Assembly: GCF_000002235.5 (NCBI RefSeq) | Contig: NW_022145562.1 | Span: 751,001 to 815,000 of the forward strand | Source of the DNA: Strongylocentrotus purpuratus | Taxonomy: Eukaryota > Echinodermata > Echinoidea > Camarodonta > Strongylocentrotidae | Length of the DNA: 64,000 bases | Direction: 5' to 3' | Shown: in pieces, positions 24,187-34,800 of the stretch | Layout: each line of letters opens with the position of its first letter | Numbering within the stretch: the first letter of the stretch is position 1 | The notes under the pieces: generated by a model | The model's input: only the letters and a program-made list of their open reading frames with translations | Databases searched by the model: none | Told to the model about the DNA's origin: nothing | Made by a program: the position numbers and the translations under genes

Positions 24187-25070
24187 CGGGTGTAGTATTT
24201 CTATCTCTAAAGATGAAATATAATTCAACTACTTCCTTCTTATTGCTCATAGATTGTTTTCTTCTTAAATGTGTTTATTTAATACCAGCCCGGACCACTA
24301 AGAGCTTCTACCCATGGAATTTCTTTCAAAATCGGGGAGCGTGTGCAAATGCGGGCTACTACCTTTAATGATTAGAGGGGGTATGTTGTGGGTTAGCGCC
24401 TACCTTTTGGTACCTTTGTGATGATGGTGTTGGCTGGTATCCAATAAACACAATTAAGCAAAAAAATGAACAAAATTGCTTAAATCCCTTTTCGACCAAA
24501 TTTGCCTAATTGTAAGACGTTCGGCTCTGTAAAGGAGTAGCGCAGATGATGTAGTCGGCATAGCGGGGGTTGCGCGGTACAATCAGGGGTTTTACCCTCT
24601 TGCGTGTTGGCAAAATATCAAATACACTGTATTATGTATCGAGAACAGAGTCAGATGATGCAATGAAAAGTTATACCATTTTAGGGACAATCGTCTGAAT
24701 TCTGGAGAAAAAAAGCTTAAAAACTGCCTGCCAACTTTAATTCTGTCTGTACTTTGTCCAATCACAGCTCGCTCTTAGTATACGGCCATCGAATCAAAAG
24801 GGGTGGAGCGAATACCCTACCACTTTGTGATGATCGTGTGCTTGACTTACCGATTTCCCAATATGCCACGCAAGGAAATACGCCATCGTCCATTCAGGAT
24901 ATCAAACGGGGAGCATTGTGACCAATCAGAACTTTCTATAACTGCCACGTGTACGCTTTTTTTTTTTAATGACTCTTATCAAACGACATTATTTTGGATC
25001 GGTTCCAGCTATACCACTCCTAACTTGTGCAATAATCTTCTGGAAAAATCATCTATTTTTTTGGCGAGAA
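24187..25070. other. Upstream region of the EF-hand gene; no gene
   Basis: About 24295-24372 shares an inverted block with 27362-27450 (minus strand AAAGGTAGTAGCCC, then TGCGCA/TGCACA-type, then AAATTCCATG) and more weakly with about 31091-31125, a small dispersed repeat. No coding region is recognised. Confidence 0.5.
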
Positions 25071-25075
25071 AAGAG

Positions 25076-25083
25076 TATATAAG
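25076..25083 (+). promoter_or_regulatory. Candidate TATA box of the EF-hand gene
   Basis: TATATAAG lies about 30 bp before a plausible 5' UTR exon that ends in a strong splice donor (CACCG|GTGAGTA at 25211/25212). Spacing and the donor support a promoter here; the start site itself is inferred. Confidence 0.55.
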
Positions 25084-25107
25084 ATCGAGCCACACACGAA
25101 TATTCCA

Positions 25108-25211
25108 ATAGCTGCTTGTTGTTTTTCATCTTACGACCGTCTGCTTCAAAATTTCTGAAGATCTCCTCCTCTGTCGTTCACTTTGGACCATCGCAGAACT
25201 AAATACCACCG
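25108..25211 (+). other. Probable 5' UTR exon of the EF-hand gene
   Basis: Non-coding exon inferred from the TATA box at 25076 and a consensus donor GTGAGT at 25212. The next exon would start shortly before the ATG at 26135, after a CT-rich acceptor tract. Transcript data would be needed to fix its 5' edge. Confidence 0.45.
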
Positions 25212-25329
25212 GTGAGTAGATCAGTTTAGTTTAGTTCAAGTCATAGAGTTTTACTTATTAACTACTTGACAGATTTCCCTGAATTTCATAACCTTTTCTG
25301 TTTAATTATAATGTACAGGCTATATATTT

Positions 25330-25600
25330 TTTTAAGGTATCATGGTCGAGTGGATCGAGGACCCCGCTCTCAATCAGAGGGTCCAAGGTTCGAGCCTCCA
25401 GCATGTCCGTCAGCGAGGCATTTTATCTATACTGCTGCCTTTTAACCTAGGAGAGAAGTAGGGACATATAGTAGGATGGGATAACGTGGGACTGAATTTG
25501 TCATGGCAAGTGAATACCCCCACTGGGAGTGGAGACGGTGCACACATTGTGTGCCGGCTTGAAATATATATAGTGACTAGTTTTCACTTTTTCCACTTTC
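25330..25600 (+). mobile_element. tRNA-derived SINE in the first intron of the EF-hand gene
   Basis: The head reads like a leucine or serine tRNA: A box TGGTCGAGTGG at 25347 and B box AAGGTTCGAGCC at 25390. It lacks a pairing 3' acceptor strand, so it is not a tRNA gene. The body (GGGATAACGTGGGACTG...) shows no relation to the other SINEs here. Confidence 0.65.
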
Positions 25601-26134
25601 GTTCTTCATTCTTATCCCTATTTCCTGTATTATCTACATGTACATATTTTGTTTGTTATTTTCTTGTTCCCCCTATGACATCAATTAAACATTTTAACGG
25701 GTTGATAATGTTAACTTAATAATTAAGAGAACCTGCTCACGACAAGCTATTGCTTTTAAATAGGTTCCCTTGTCATGTTCTATTCTCACATAGGCCTATA
25801 TAGTGCATTATGCAACTTTTGAGGAGATAAAAGTTGATTTTGTTAGTTGAATCTTGTACATAATATATTTTCATTTGTCTTGTATTGATTTGAAATTGAA
25901 ATAAACGAAACGGAATACAAAAAATTGTATCCATATTTTCGGGCAAGAGCCGGCAAAATTTTGGTTGATAATCAATCAATATTGGGAACAGATTCTGGCA
26001 ATATCTGACATCCCATATACGCATAGTAACGCCCAATAACTATTTTCTGTAATGATCAGATAACACGTGTTTGATCATTATGGTCTCGCTTTTAATCTCT
26101 CTCTCTCTCTCTCTCTCTTCATGGCAAAGAAGAA

Positions 26135-28335
26135 ATGGGTCGTTTCACAGCGCTTCTCCTTGCTCAGCTGATTGCCACCTCACTTGCGTGTTTGCCCACA
26201 AGTAACTCCGGTCGCCCTTTTGGCATAGACCTAGGCCCCAACACGGAGGTGTACCCATACTACAAAGATGGCGAAGTTGGTATCACGTTTGAATGGCGGT
26301 ATGTCACGTGACACATTATAACTGTCATCTGTTCCTGATCTCTCTCTCTCTCTCTCTCTCTCTTTCTATTTCTCTCTCCCTTCCTTACACCAATTAAAGA
26401 TATAGTTGAGTTCTGGTCATGCGATTGCATTGTGAAAGAAACGGTATGGAATCGATCAGAAAAAGTTGATCATGTAGCATTTAAGTATTGATGTGTACTG
26501 GAAGGTTCTGGAGTCATCAAAATAAAGGCCCAGTCTTGGTAAAGTAACCAGCACTGTACACAGGATTATGTATATAGGACTACACAAACATGTGGCATAA
26601 AAATCGAGCCTCATTTTCAAGCTGTTACTTGTGATATTTCAAATATGAAGGCATTTGAAGAGCTATGCTTTTTAGGGAACATTTTTTCTCTGATGTTCTT
26701 CCACACTTGCATAATAACAATGATAACGCTCACAAATTATTGTTCACCTCTCCCTTGTGTGTGTGTGTGTGTAATTGGGTTTTTACAGACGTGTATCAAT
26801 CAGATATGATTATTTACGTCTGGGGACCGACCTTTAACGTCACCATCCGAAAGACGTGACTCAGTTTCAAACCTGCGTCCTCGGATTCCATTGTTAGCTG
26901 GATTACAGGCGCACGCCACAACGCCATGTTCTCCCCAGATCTCAACCTTCTCTTTAAGTGTCATAATCATTGATTTTCACAATCATGGTGTGCCGCACTT
27001 CTCAATCTTATGCCTTCACCAACAGCCCAACCTACTCATCGCTCACATCCTTCCACTATCCATTTACTTAAATGTGGTATCCACAGTACCCCCCGTACCT
27101 CTTCCCTTTGATTCATTGCAAAGATCTACCTGACTAACGAGCACCCCCCCTCCTAAAAAAACCAGGTTCCTGTTCAAATTCAAAACTAGTTCCTCTTAAA
27201 ACATCTCATTGCTTACTATAATTGTCCATCGACGTCTCATAATTCTCCTTTCGCTAAAATTTTAAGGATGTTTGTTTTCTTTTGAACGTAAAATGGAAAT
27301 AATTGGAATTATATACACGGTTTGTGCTAGTGCCCTTCTTACAGATGCTAATGGGAAATGCGTTAAAGGTAGTAGCCCTCATTAAATTTTGCGCATCCTC
27401 TCCAATTTTGATGAAATTCCATGTATACAAGCCCTTTCGCATGAGGATGATGCTGGTCAAATTTTCAGATCAAATAAACAAATAGTTTGGAAATGAAAAG
27501 TGAAGAGATTTTATCATATCAAATAAAATAAAATAAATGTATTTCCTTCTCATTTCGAACTACTGGACCGTTCGCTCTCAAATTTGATCAGGGTCATTCT
27601 AATGCCAAAGAGGTTCGTGTTTTCTTTTGTTGTTGTTGTTTATTTTTGTTCCTTATAAAAAACACACGTTTGAATTAATGAATATACCGCACTGAACAAT
27701 GAAGGAAATGCTGTCATATATCATCTGAAATGGATTTAACTCAGTATGTGCATGCATGTAAGTCATCATTTATTAAATGTGCTGGGTCTGCGGGTCTCGA
27801 ATGAGACTAAAGTGAGCAAGGGGGGGGGGGTGTAAATCCCCATGAAATAATGTATACGTGCTATTTGTTATTATAGAAAACAATAATAATATCGCTATGT
27901 ATAACAAAAAACACTGGATATATAAATCAACATGATTAATAATAATAATATAATTATGTTGTGCCAAACTTATTAATAATATCTCATCACAGCTCAAAAC
28001 GTTGATATAATTTCTTTCGTTTTGTTTCCCAAAATTTAGGTTCAAGCGGAGCATCGAAAATGAGACCGCGCACGATATCGACATCAGCAGGAAACTCTTC
28101 GAAGTACTCGACATCAACGATGACGACCAGCTTGATGTGAAAGAATGGTTCGATGAAGGAGGTAAAGTCAGATCATTTTCTGACATGCTCGGCGATTACG
28201 ACAATAACTGTAAGTGGTAGATATTTTTTTTTAAATTTCATGAGTGATGTATTTCCGACTCTCCACTAAAAACATTTTTTGGAAGGAGGGCAGATATAGA
28301 GACAATGAGAGGGAGAGAGAGAGAGAGCGAGAGAG

Positions 28336-28408
<73 letters not shown>

Positions 28409-28767
28409 AGAAAAGAGATACAATCGAGACATCCAGAGGGATATATGTAAATGCCCTACCTGTATTTTTGCTCTGTAAAGTAATTGCGAATAGAGGGTGT
28501 CATTGAATTACGTTTCACCAGCTAGATCGCTGTATAGCGGACATATAATAGAGGTAATCATCTTTATCCAGTTATACTTTATATTTCTCACTTACTATTA
28601 TCGATCGCACCATTCACAGGCTCTTTTCTTTTCACGCCTCTCTCTTGTTCCATCCTATCTCTCCATGCATCCTCGCAGCTGATGAGATGATCTCGCTTGA
28701 AGAGTTCCTCGCCATTCCTCTCGATCCCGCGACCATTGACCATGAGATGAGGAGCGACCAAAACTAA
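26135..28767 (+). CDS. Secreted two-EF-hand calcium-binding protein, about 140 aa
   Basis: Coding exons are 26135-26298, 28040-28209 and 28679-28767, with GT...AG borders that keep one frame; the arginine and serine codons are split by introns. The protein starts MGRFTALLLAQLIATSLACL, a signal peptide, so it should enter the secretory pathway. An unrecognised acidic and aromatic stretch follows to about residue 70. Loop 1 (about 79-90) is DINDDDQLDVKE and loop 2 (about 109-120) is DNNSDEMISLEE. All side-chain calcium ligands (1, 3, 5, 9, 12) are plausible. In both loops the usual glycine at position 6 is replaced by an acidic residue. The second intron splits loop 2. It is preceded by a TATA box and a UTR exon, and its introns carry a SINE, a MITE and a (GA)n tract. 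The paralogue is on the minus strand at 54.3-60.5 kb. The specific role is unknown. Confidence 0.85.
26398..26953. mobile_element. TTAA-flanked MITE, family B, with an inserted SINE
   Basis: Flanked by TTAA (26394-26397, 26954-26957). The terminal inverted repeats carry GTTGAGTTCTGG near the left and a decayed complement at the right. It matches 53617-54002 along its length. The present copy is longer because a 7SL-like SINE with a (GT)n end sits at 26756-26925. It lies in the intron of the EF-hand gene. Confidence 0.85.
26756..26925 (-). mobile_element. 7SL-like SINE, copy 1
   Basis: On the minus strand it begins GGCGTTGTGGCGTGCGCC, then CTGTAATCCAGCTA, then a B-box-like CAGGTTTGAAACTGAG. 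It ends in a (CA)n tract. The other TTAA MITE copy (53617-54002) lacks it and reads directly from CACCTCTTCCC into AGAACTCAA, an empty site. Related copies lie at 62.64 and 62.83 kb. Confidence 0.85.
28306..28415 (+). repeat. (GA)n microsatellite in the last intron
   Basis: Nearly pure GA repeats. The paralogue has a CT tract (GA on its coding strand) at the matching place near 54670-54705, so the microsatellite predates the gene duplication. Confidence 0.9.
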
Positions 28768-28950
28768 AACCAGTGACGTAATAATGGTCGACGCCGACCC
28801 CTTCACTCGGTTGGAAACGCTCTAGTGTATCCTTATTACAGGGGCGGGAATTTCTTATCTGTGCGTAGTCAATTTGTGCGTTGTAGTGCGTAGTTGGGCA
28901 GGGGTAGGACTTAAGGGGTAAGCCATATATATAATATACCATGGCGTTGA
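28768..28950 (+). other. 3' UTR conserved with the paralogue
   Basis: The stretch from ACCAGTGACGTAATAATGGTC to CCATATATATAATATACCAT matches the paralogue's 3' side (minus strand 54272 to about 54100). No clear AATAAA signal is seen. Confidence 0.7.
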
Positions 28951-29003
28951 ATAAGGATAATTACAGTAAGATATAACTCAAATGTAGATTGCCAAAGAAT
29001 TAA

Positions 29004-29728
29004 AGGTACTATGTCCCATTTGCAGGCCTAAACAACAAAAATGAAAAGGTTATATTCCAATGGCGTTTGAAAGATAATACTATTTTAGGAATTCCTTCAA
29101 AACAAAAGGGCTTGAAAATGTCTTTTTGTGGGAAAATAACGACTATTAGTTGTCAAATCGACTTTAGTGATTGTAATCATTTTAGTCAAGAGTCTGATTT
29201 TCAGACCCTTGTACCGAATGGTGTAATGTTTTGTGTTGCACAAAGATTCAAGTAGTTTAATTTTGGCTTTACATGAAGTGGGGTATTGATATTACAAATG
29301 CTCATGTACCTTTAGAGCTCATTTTATGGATGTTATTACCAAGTCCTTTGGCAAGACATTGATCTACATTTGCCACACTCCACCCAGGTGAAGTAAATGG
29401 GTGCCTGGTAGGAATTTATTTCTTGAAATGCTAGAGCGCCATATGGCAGCTGTGCTAAAGCCAGGGTAATAATCGGGAGCGCCCGGAGGGTCAAATCACA
29501 CTGACTTGAGCTCTATACAAGAACCCATTATTATTTTTATTATTTATTATTGTTAAAGAAAAAAAGAACTCAGTCAGTCACTCTGACAGTGACGTCTAGA
29601 TAGTAAATGGGTTCCCTTGCATAATTTAAACACTAAGACACCGCTTATGTATAGATTTCACAGATAGGACATACGTGACATAAAGTTCTATAGAATTTGA
29701 TGTTGGCTGCAAAAGGGATAAAGCACCT
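29004..29728. mobile_element. TTAA-flanked MITE, family A, with an inserted SINE
   Basis: Flanked by TTAA (29000-29003, 29729-29732). The left terminus is AGGTACTATGTCCCATTTGC and the right is its degenerate complement. The interior matches 43060-43592 (GACTATTAGTTGTCAAATCG and other blocks). A SINE fragment interrupts it at about 29342-29557, and the 43-kb copy runs uninterrupted there. No transposase is present; the TTAA duplication suggests Kolobok or piggyBac-type mobilisation. Confidence 0.85.
29342..29557 (+). mobile_element. 5'-truncated SINE inside the TTAA MITE
   Basis: Starts within the shared module (GTCCTTTGGCAAGACATTG), continues CCACACTCCACCCAGGTGAAG and CTAAAGCCAGGGTAATAA, and ends in an ATTATT-rich tail. 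The tRNA-like head is missing. Confidence 0.8.
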
Positions 29729-29764
29729 TTAAGAGAACAATAACTTCCTCTTGATGTCGTAACT

Positions 29765-30180
29765 GTATGACTTGTGTAGAAATTTGATATCTCCTTTTTT
29801 GTCACACTATTTTATTTTTATAAGGGGAGGGGGAGGGGGTATGCGGATTTAACCCTAAATTGAAATGATGCATTTTCACACTCTATGCTTGCATAGTTTG
29901 ATATATAATGATGCAATATGACATTCTACATTTTAGACTTCTATAACAATGAATTTTAGAAATATTTCATGTTGAGATTAAGCCCAATCAATTTTGAATA
30001 TGGTTTGTATTGCAACTAATGTAATTTTGCAAAAAGATATACACCTTAAATATGGTCATGATAAAAATTAATAAACTTTGGAATATCATTTACTTACGCT
30101 ATGTGTCTTTAATCATTATGCTTTAACTAAAATCGAATGTATTCATTTATTACATTACTAACTAGAGGTGTGTATTTGTG
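29765..30180. repeat. Flank of the inverted segmental duplication, copy 1
   Basis: Matches the reverse complement of 53255-53612: GACTTCTATAACAATGAATTT, TGAGATTAAGCC, ATGGTNTGTATTGCAACTAAT and CTAGAGGTGTGT occur in the same order. It extends the EF-hand gene duplication beyond the gene. Confidence 0.8.
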
Positions 30181-30310
30181 CGTATGTGTGTGCGTGTGTA
30201 TGTGTGCGTGTATGCGTGTGTGTATGCGTGTGCAGTGTGATAGAGACAGAAAGAGAGAGAGAGCGCGCGTGTGTGTGTATGAGAGCTCGCTCGCATATGT
30301 GTGTGTCATT
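30172..30310. repeat. GT/GA microsatellite
   Basis: Mixed (GT)n, GCGT and (GA)n repeats. The partner flank at 53228-53268 has (CA)n at the same place, so it too is part of the duplicated block. Confidence 0.85.
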
Positions 30311-33275
30311 AATATCTCAAACGCACCGTAGATTCTGGTAAGGGGAAGGGGGGGGGGGTCACGGTATTTCTATAAAGTGCCCCTTAATATTGGTTCCCTA
30401 ACACAGTAAACCAATTTCAAATTCATTGGGTAAAGATTTAATATAGGATTCATCAGCTTAAAGCTCCTCTAAAGCTTTAGGAGCCCCACATATTGGATGG
30501 CAATATTCCAAATAAATTGCATAATGAGGTGGAAGAAGGTGTTTGAAGACAAATATTGATGAAAATAACAGAATTTCAGTTTGCTGTTGTAAGTAGAAAA
30601 CTCAAATTTTGTATTCTTTCATCAGTACTTCATCAAGTCTTTAAACACACCCCCCCCAAAAAAAAAGTAAAAAAAAAAAAATCCGTATAGAATTGAGTGT
30701 TAAATGACAACCTCTTCCACGTCATTATGCAATTTATGTAAGAATGTTGCTGCAAAGTGAACATGTAGATTTCTTTGATTTTTATTTTAATAAAGGGGGG
30801 TGGGGGGGGGGGGGTAGTGAGCATTTTTGTGTACTCAACACCTGACCCCCAAACAAAGAGGTAAAATTGTGGTTACCATCTTTTTTGTAAACTTTTTTTT
30901 GCCAGGGGAGGGGGGGGGGGGCCGTTTTGTTTTTTTGATAAAAACATGGTAATTTTTTTTTTCTTTCTTGTTTTGCCAGGGGTATTTACACAAATTTAAA
31001 TAATGCAGGATCTTTTAATGTAATTCAGACAGTTTTATATCTACACATATAAGCGTATGGTCTAATTTCACAATGATAAAACTGGGGCAATAAAGGTAAT
31101 AGCCCTTATTTGCACAACCTTTACATTTTTTAATACATGCCGAAATTAAAGTAACGTGAAACGACCAACCTACATTAAATATCAAACAACTTCTCTACTA
31201 AACTCACTGTTATAAACCATTATCCACATCCAATCGTCGGCACTATCCTTACTAACATAACCATTATTAACACCATTATCATCAAAAACTAATATCATCA
31301 CCTACTTCATTACCACCACCCTCATTATCATTATCAACATCATCATAATCATCATTATTATCAACATTATCATCATTACCATCGTCATCATCATCATCAA
31401 CATCATCATCATCATCAACATCATCAGCATTATCATCATCATCGACACCAGAGTCATCAGAAAATGTTCTGATCCATCTCAAACTGAAATTTCCATTTAT
31501 TAATTCATTCATTTATTTCTGAAGAGTGGTTTTCCATGGGGCCCTGAATGAACAATCCAGTAACAATAATTTAAATTTCAGGTGAAGAATGATTTATACT
31601 AAAAATACTAAAATCGTCTAGAAAAGATGAACAAACAAGGTGAGAAATATTTATATGATCAGTAGCTGATGAATATAATTATATAGAACTGGAGCAGATA
31701 AGATTAAAGCAATAGCCTATAGAAGCATTCACAAAACGCTTATGACTACGCTTCCTACGAAAATATATGCAACAAATCAGTCGATTTATAAGTATATGAG
31801 TAAACTATCTAACCATTCTATTAAGATAATTAAACCTAAAAACTGAGCCCAAGGGTGGGGTGGGGGGGGGGGGGGGGGGGGGGGGGGGGTGGGGGTGGGG
31901 TTTAAAGTTTTAGTTCAATCTAAATCAAATTTGGTAGCTTTACCTAAAATATTATGCAGAACATTTATTGATGTAAACTGTAAACTTTTAACACATTCGT
32001 ACATTCTTGATGCTATGGAAACCAATAAATGACATGAATATTGATCACATTTTGAAATTATTTTTGGTCTTCTTAATAATAATTAATATGAACAAGTCAG
32101 AAATGTATTAAATGAGGCTGTTTTTGGTGTTTTAGTTCCAGGAATTGCATAAATATCATTTTTATTAAAAAAATACAACTTTCAAGCAACTTATTTAGTT
32201 TTTCTTTGTTTTTCATGAAAAATGGCGCCAAAACAATAAAAAACAATAACAAATAATTAAAATATATGAAAAAATTCCATTTTTCTTCTAAACTGATATC
32301 AGTTAATATGTTGCACATCATAATTAATTTCCAATGGAAATCAGAGCATTAAACACATTTATATAACCGATAAATCATATATCAATTACAATACACATTG
32401 AAAAGCCAATGATAGAGAGGGCATCTTCAATGAATTCAATTTGACCTAAAAGTTAAAAGCAAGCCTCATTTTCTTCAGTATACAAGTTCCATTACTGTAA
32501 ATTTTTAGGAGTAGATTGTTTGAACATTTCATCAATACATGTGTTCGTCTTGCAATCACTCCATTTGTGTCAATATTTACTGGTTTACGCTGCTTACTAC
32601 CGGAAAACAGTGGCATTTCCCCCACTTATATACCCTACATGCAAACATATACCATAACTTCCACTTTTTAATGTCTTAACTCTTAAAATTAAGATACGCG
32701 TATAGACACGTATGCATAATATTACAAACTTTTATGTAAGAAAATAATTGAGTAATTAAATTTTATTTGCCCATTGTTTCGGACCTTTTAGCTTTCATGG
32801 AAATCATACCTGGACCATCAAACCAAAAAATTGAGAACCCCTGCTACATGCAATGGGGGCACATTGGGCCTGGGAATGGAGGATCGTGCAATGCAACCCA
32901 CTCCGTGAAAATACTGATCCTCATGTTCTATTTACAATTTATTATATTGTATTCAATTATTGGTGTTTTAAATAATAGGCTTCTTTTCCATGTATGAAAT
33001 GTTTTGCTCCCTTACTTCGCTAGCTCGCAAAAATAAAGACATGAAAGACTGCACCCCCCTATTCTGCCAGCATGCTCATTCTCGACAACAAAACCATTTT
33101 AAGAGTGAGTTACACCAGCTATCTACCCTCAACTCCTTTAGCCCCAAGCAACTATCCCTAGGATTCCACCCCCTGCAAGCTTCTTTTGGTATCGGAGGTG
33201 ACGCTCCCGGGGGCAAGGGGGCACAGTGCCCCCACTTTTTGAAGTATCCCCAAAGTGTCCTTTTTAATACAGATA
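30311..33275. other. No gene; small foldback and microsatellites
   Basis: About 30517-30550 and 30700-30737 form an inverted repeat (AAATTGCATAATG...GGAAGA against its complement) around C and A runs. A (CAT/ATC)n array fills about 31320-31450 and a G run of about 30 lies at 31862-31890. The remainder is AT-rich and featureless to me. Confidence 0.5.
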
Positions 33276-33279
33276 AGTA

Positions 33280-33520
33280 AATTCCCCCTTCTAATAGGTA
33301 CCCATTTGTTATAAGAAGTGCCCCTTCCCACATCTGACATGTGCACAATTTACTTCGATACGTCCTCTTTTCCTTTCTAATAAATGTCCTTTCCCTTCTT
33401 ATAGAGGCACATTATAATAGCGACATGTTCCTTTTTATTATAATAAGTTCCACTTGTTACTTATGATACGTGTCTCATTCCTTTCTAATACTATGCCCCC
33501 CTAATCAAAACGAGTGATAG
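33280..33520. repeat. Inverted, divergent copy of the GGGGCACTTAT repeat
   Basis: Reads as the complement of the short units in the 14.2 and 15.9 kb repeats: AAGTGCCCCTTCCC, CTTTTCCTTTCTAATAAATG, GATACGTGTCTCATTCC, CTTTCTAATA. It is too diverged for exact ends. Confidence 0.6.
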
Positions 33521-33944
33521 CATTTTCTCTCTCAAATTTCCCCTAAATAGCAATGCGACCTCACAGATCTTAAAATCTTCAGAGTTTGGTTCTGAGGTAG
33601 TATCTTGGACCACTTAAAGAGAAAATCTCGGAGATTATACCTGATAATGCATTGATTACAATTTAGGGGGTACAAAACAATGTCTCAATTTTTTTATTTT
33701 TTTGCTCTGAGGTTACCATCTGTAGATGCCCTTTTCCTAGAAAGTACCCTTTTTTGTTGGTGTACCCCAATTTAAAAGACGCTTCGCCGCCCTTCTTTGT
33801 ATAGTTGGTAAAGATGGATTGGGGCTTTCCTAGCTGCCCATTTACTTTCTTTGGGATTTGGAATTCACCTGAGTTTTAGTCGGGGGGGGGGGATTAGCCT
33901 TCTTAGCAAATTAAGACACTTCCTACCCATTATATTATGTTATC

Positions 33945-34800
33945 CTTGTATTCTACGCTTATTCTTCCTTACTTGAATTACGGACTTTTTTCCTAGGGCA
34001 GTGCAGCAACTTCCCAAATTAATAGACTCTTTATTTTACAAAAAAGAGCGATTCGTATTATTAATATAACGCAGATTTCCGGGAATACACGAATAATCTT
34101 TTACTGAATAATAACATTTAAAAAATTAAAGACTTGTATATTTTTCAGCTTGGACAGTTAATGTACAAGCTCAACACTAAACAATTACCTTTGCCTTTTA
34201 ATGATATTTTCGTAAGAAATGATTCGATTTATAGTAACCTCACTCGCCAGGCGAGCTCTTTTCATCTACCATTAAATAGAACATCTTTTGCACAAAAGAC
34301 ATTTGTTTTTACAGGTCCAAAACTGTGGAATTCTCTTTCAAATGATATTATACAGTGAAATTCGATACAATTTTTCAAAAGGAGACTTAAAAGTTTTCTT
34401 CTGAATAGTAACTAGGCTATTGCATTCCCCAATCAAATATAATTTGTAGTGTGACTTTATGCAACTTTGATTGTTTATTTTTTATAAACATGTATATATT
34501 TATCAATGCTTTGCGTTTAAAATTGATTTTTTTTGTATATATTACTGAATCATTTAATGTTATTGTTGTTGATTTTTCTCATGAAATGATAATTCATAAT
34601 AATTACTTTTACAGGGGGGCTTACACCCTACAAGCTCTGTTTTTTAGTCGGCCCTCCTATCCTTTCAATTTCATGTTTATTTTGTTTAATGTATTGTATT
34701 GTGCAAATTGATCTATATGTATATAGATATGTGAATATGTTAAAACGTACCATCATTGTAAACATGAACGATTGAAAGAGGAAAAAATAAATGAATTGAA
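33945..34800 (+). mobile_element. 3' fragment of a CR1/Jockey-group LINE
   Basis: Translates in pieces to the region after the reverse transcriptase: ILPYLNYG, LQKRAIRIIN, LGQLMYKLNTKQLPLPFNDI, RQASSFHLPLNRT and GPKLWNSLSNDI. It ends near 34800 with short ATTGAA repeats, as these LINEs often do. Frames are broken. Confidence 0.8.

Noticed and set aside
25337-25410. tRNA gene (leucine or serine type)
   Set aside because: A and B boxes are present, but no 3' acceptor strand pairs with the 5' end and SINE body sequence follows directly.
28085-28767. A 14-residue, non-canonical second EF loop
   Set aside because: Starting the loop at DYD gave a two-residue insertion, but starting at DNN gives a regular 12-residue loop with all ligands in place.
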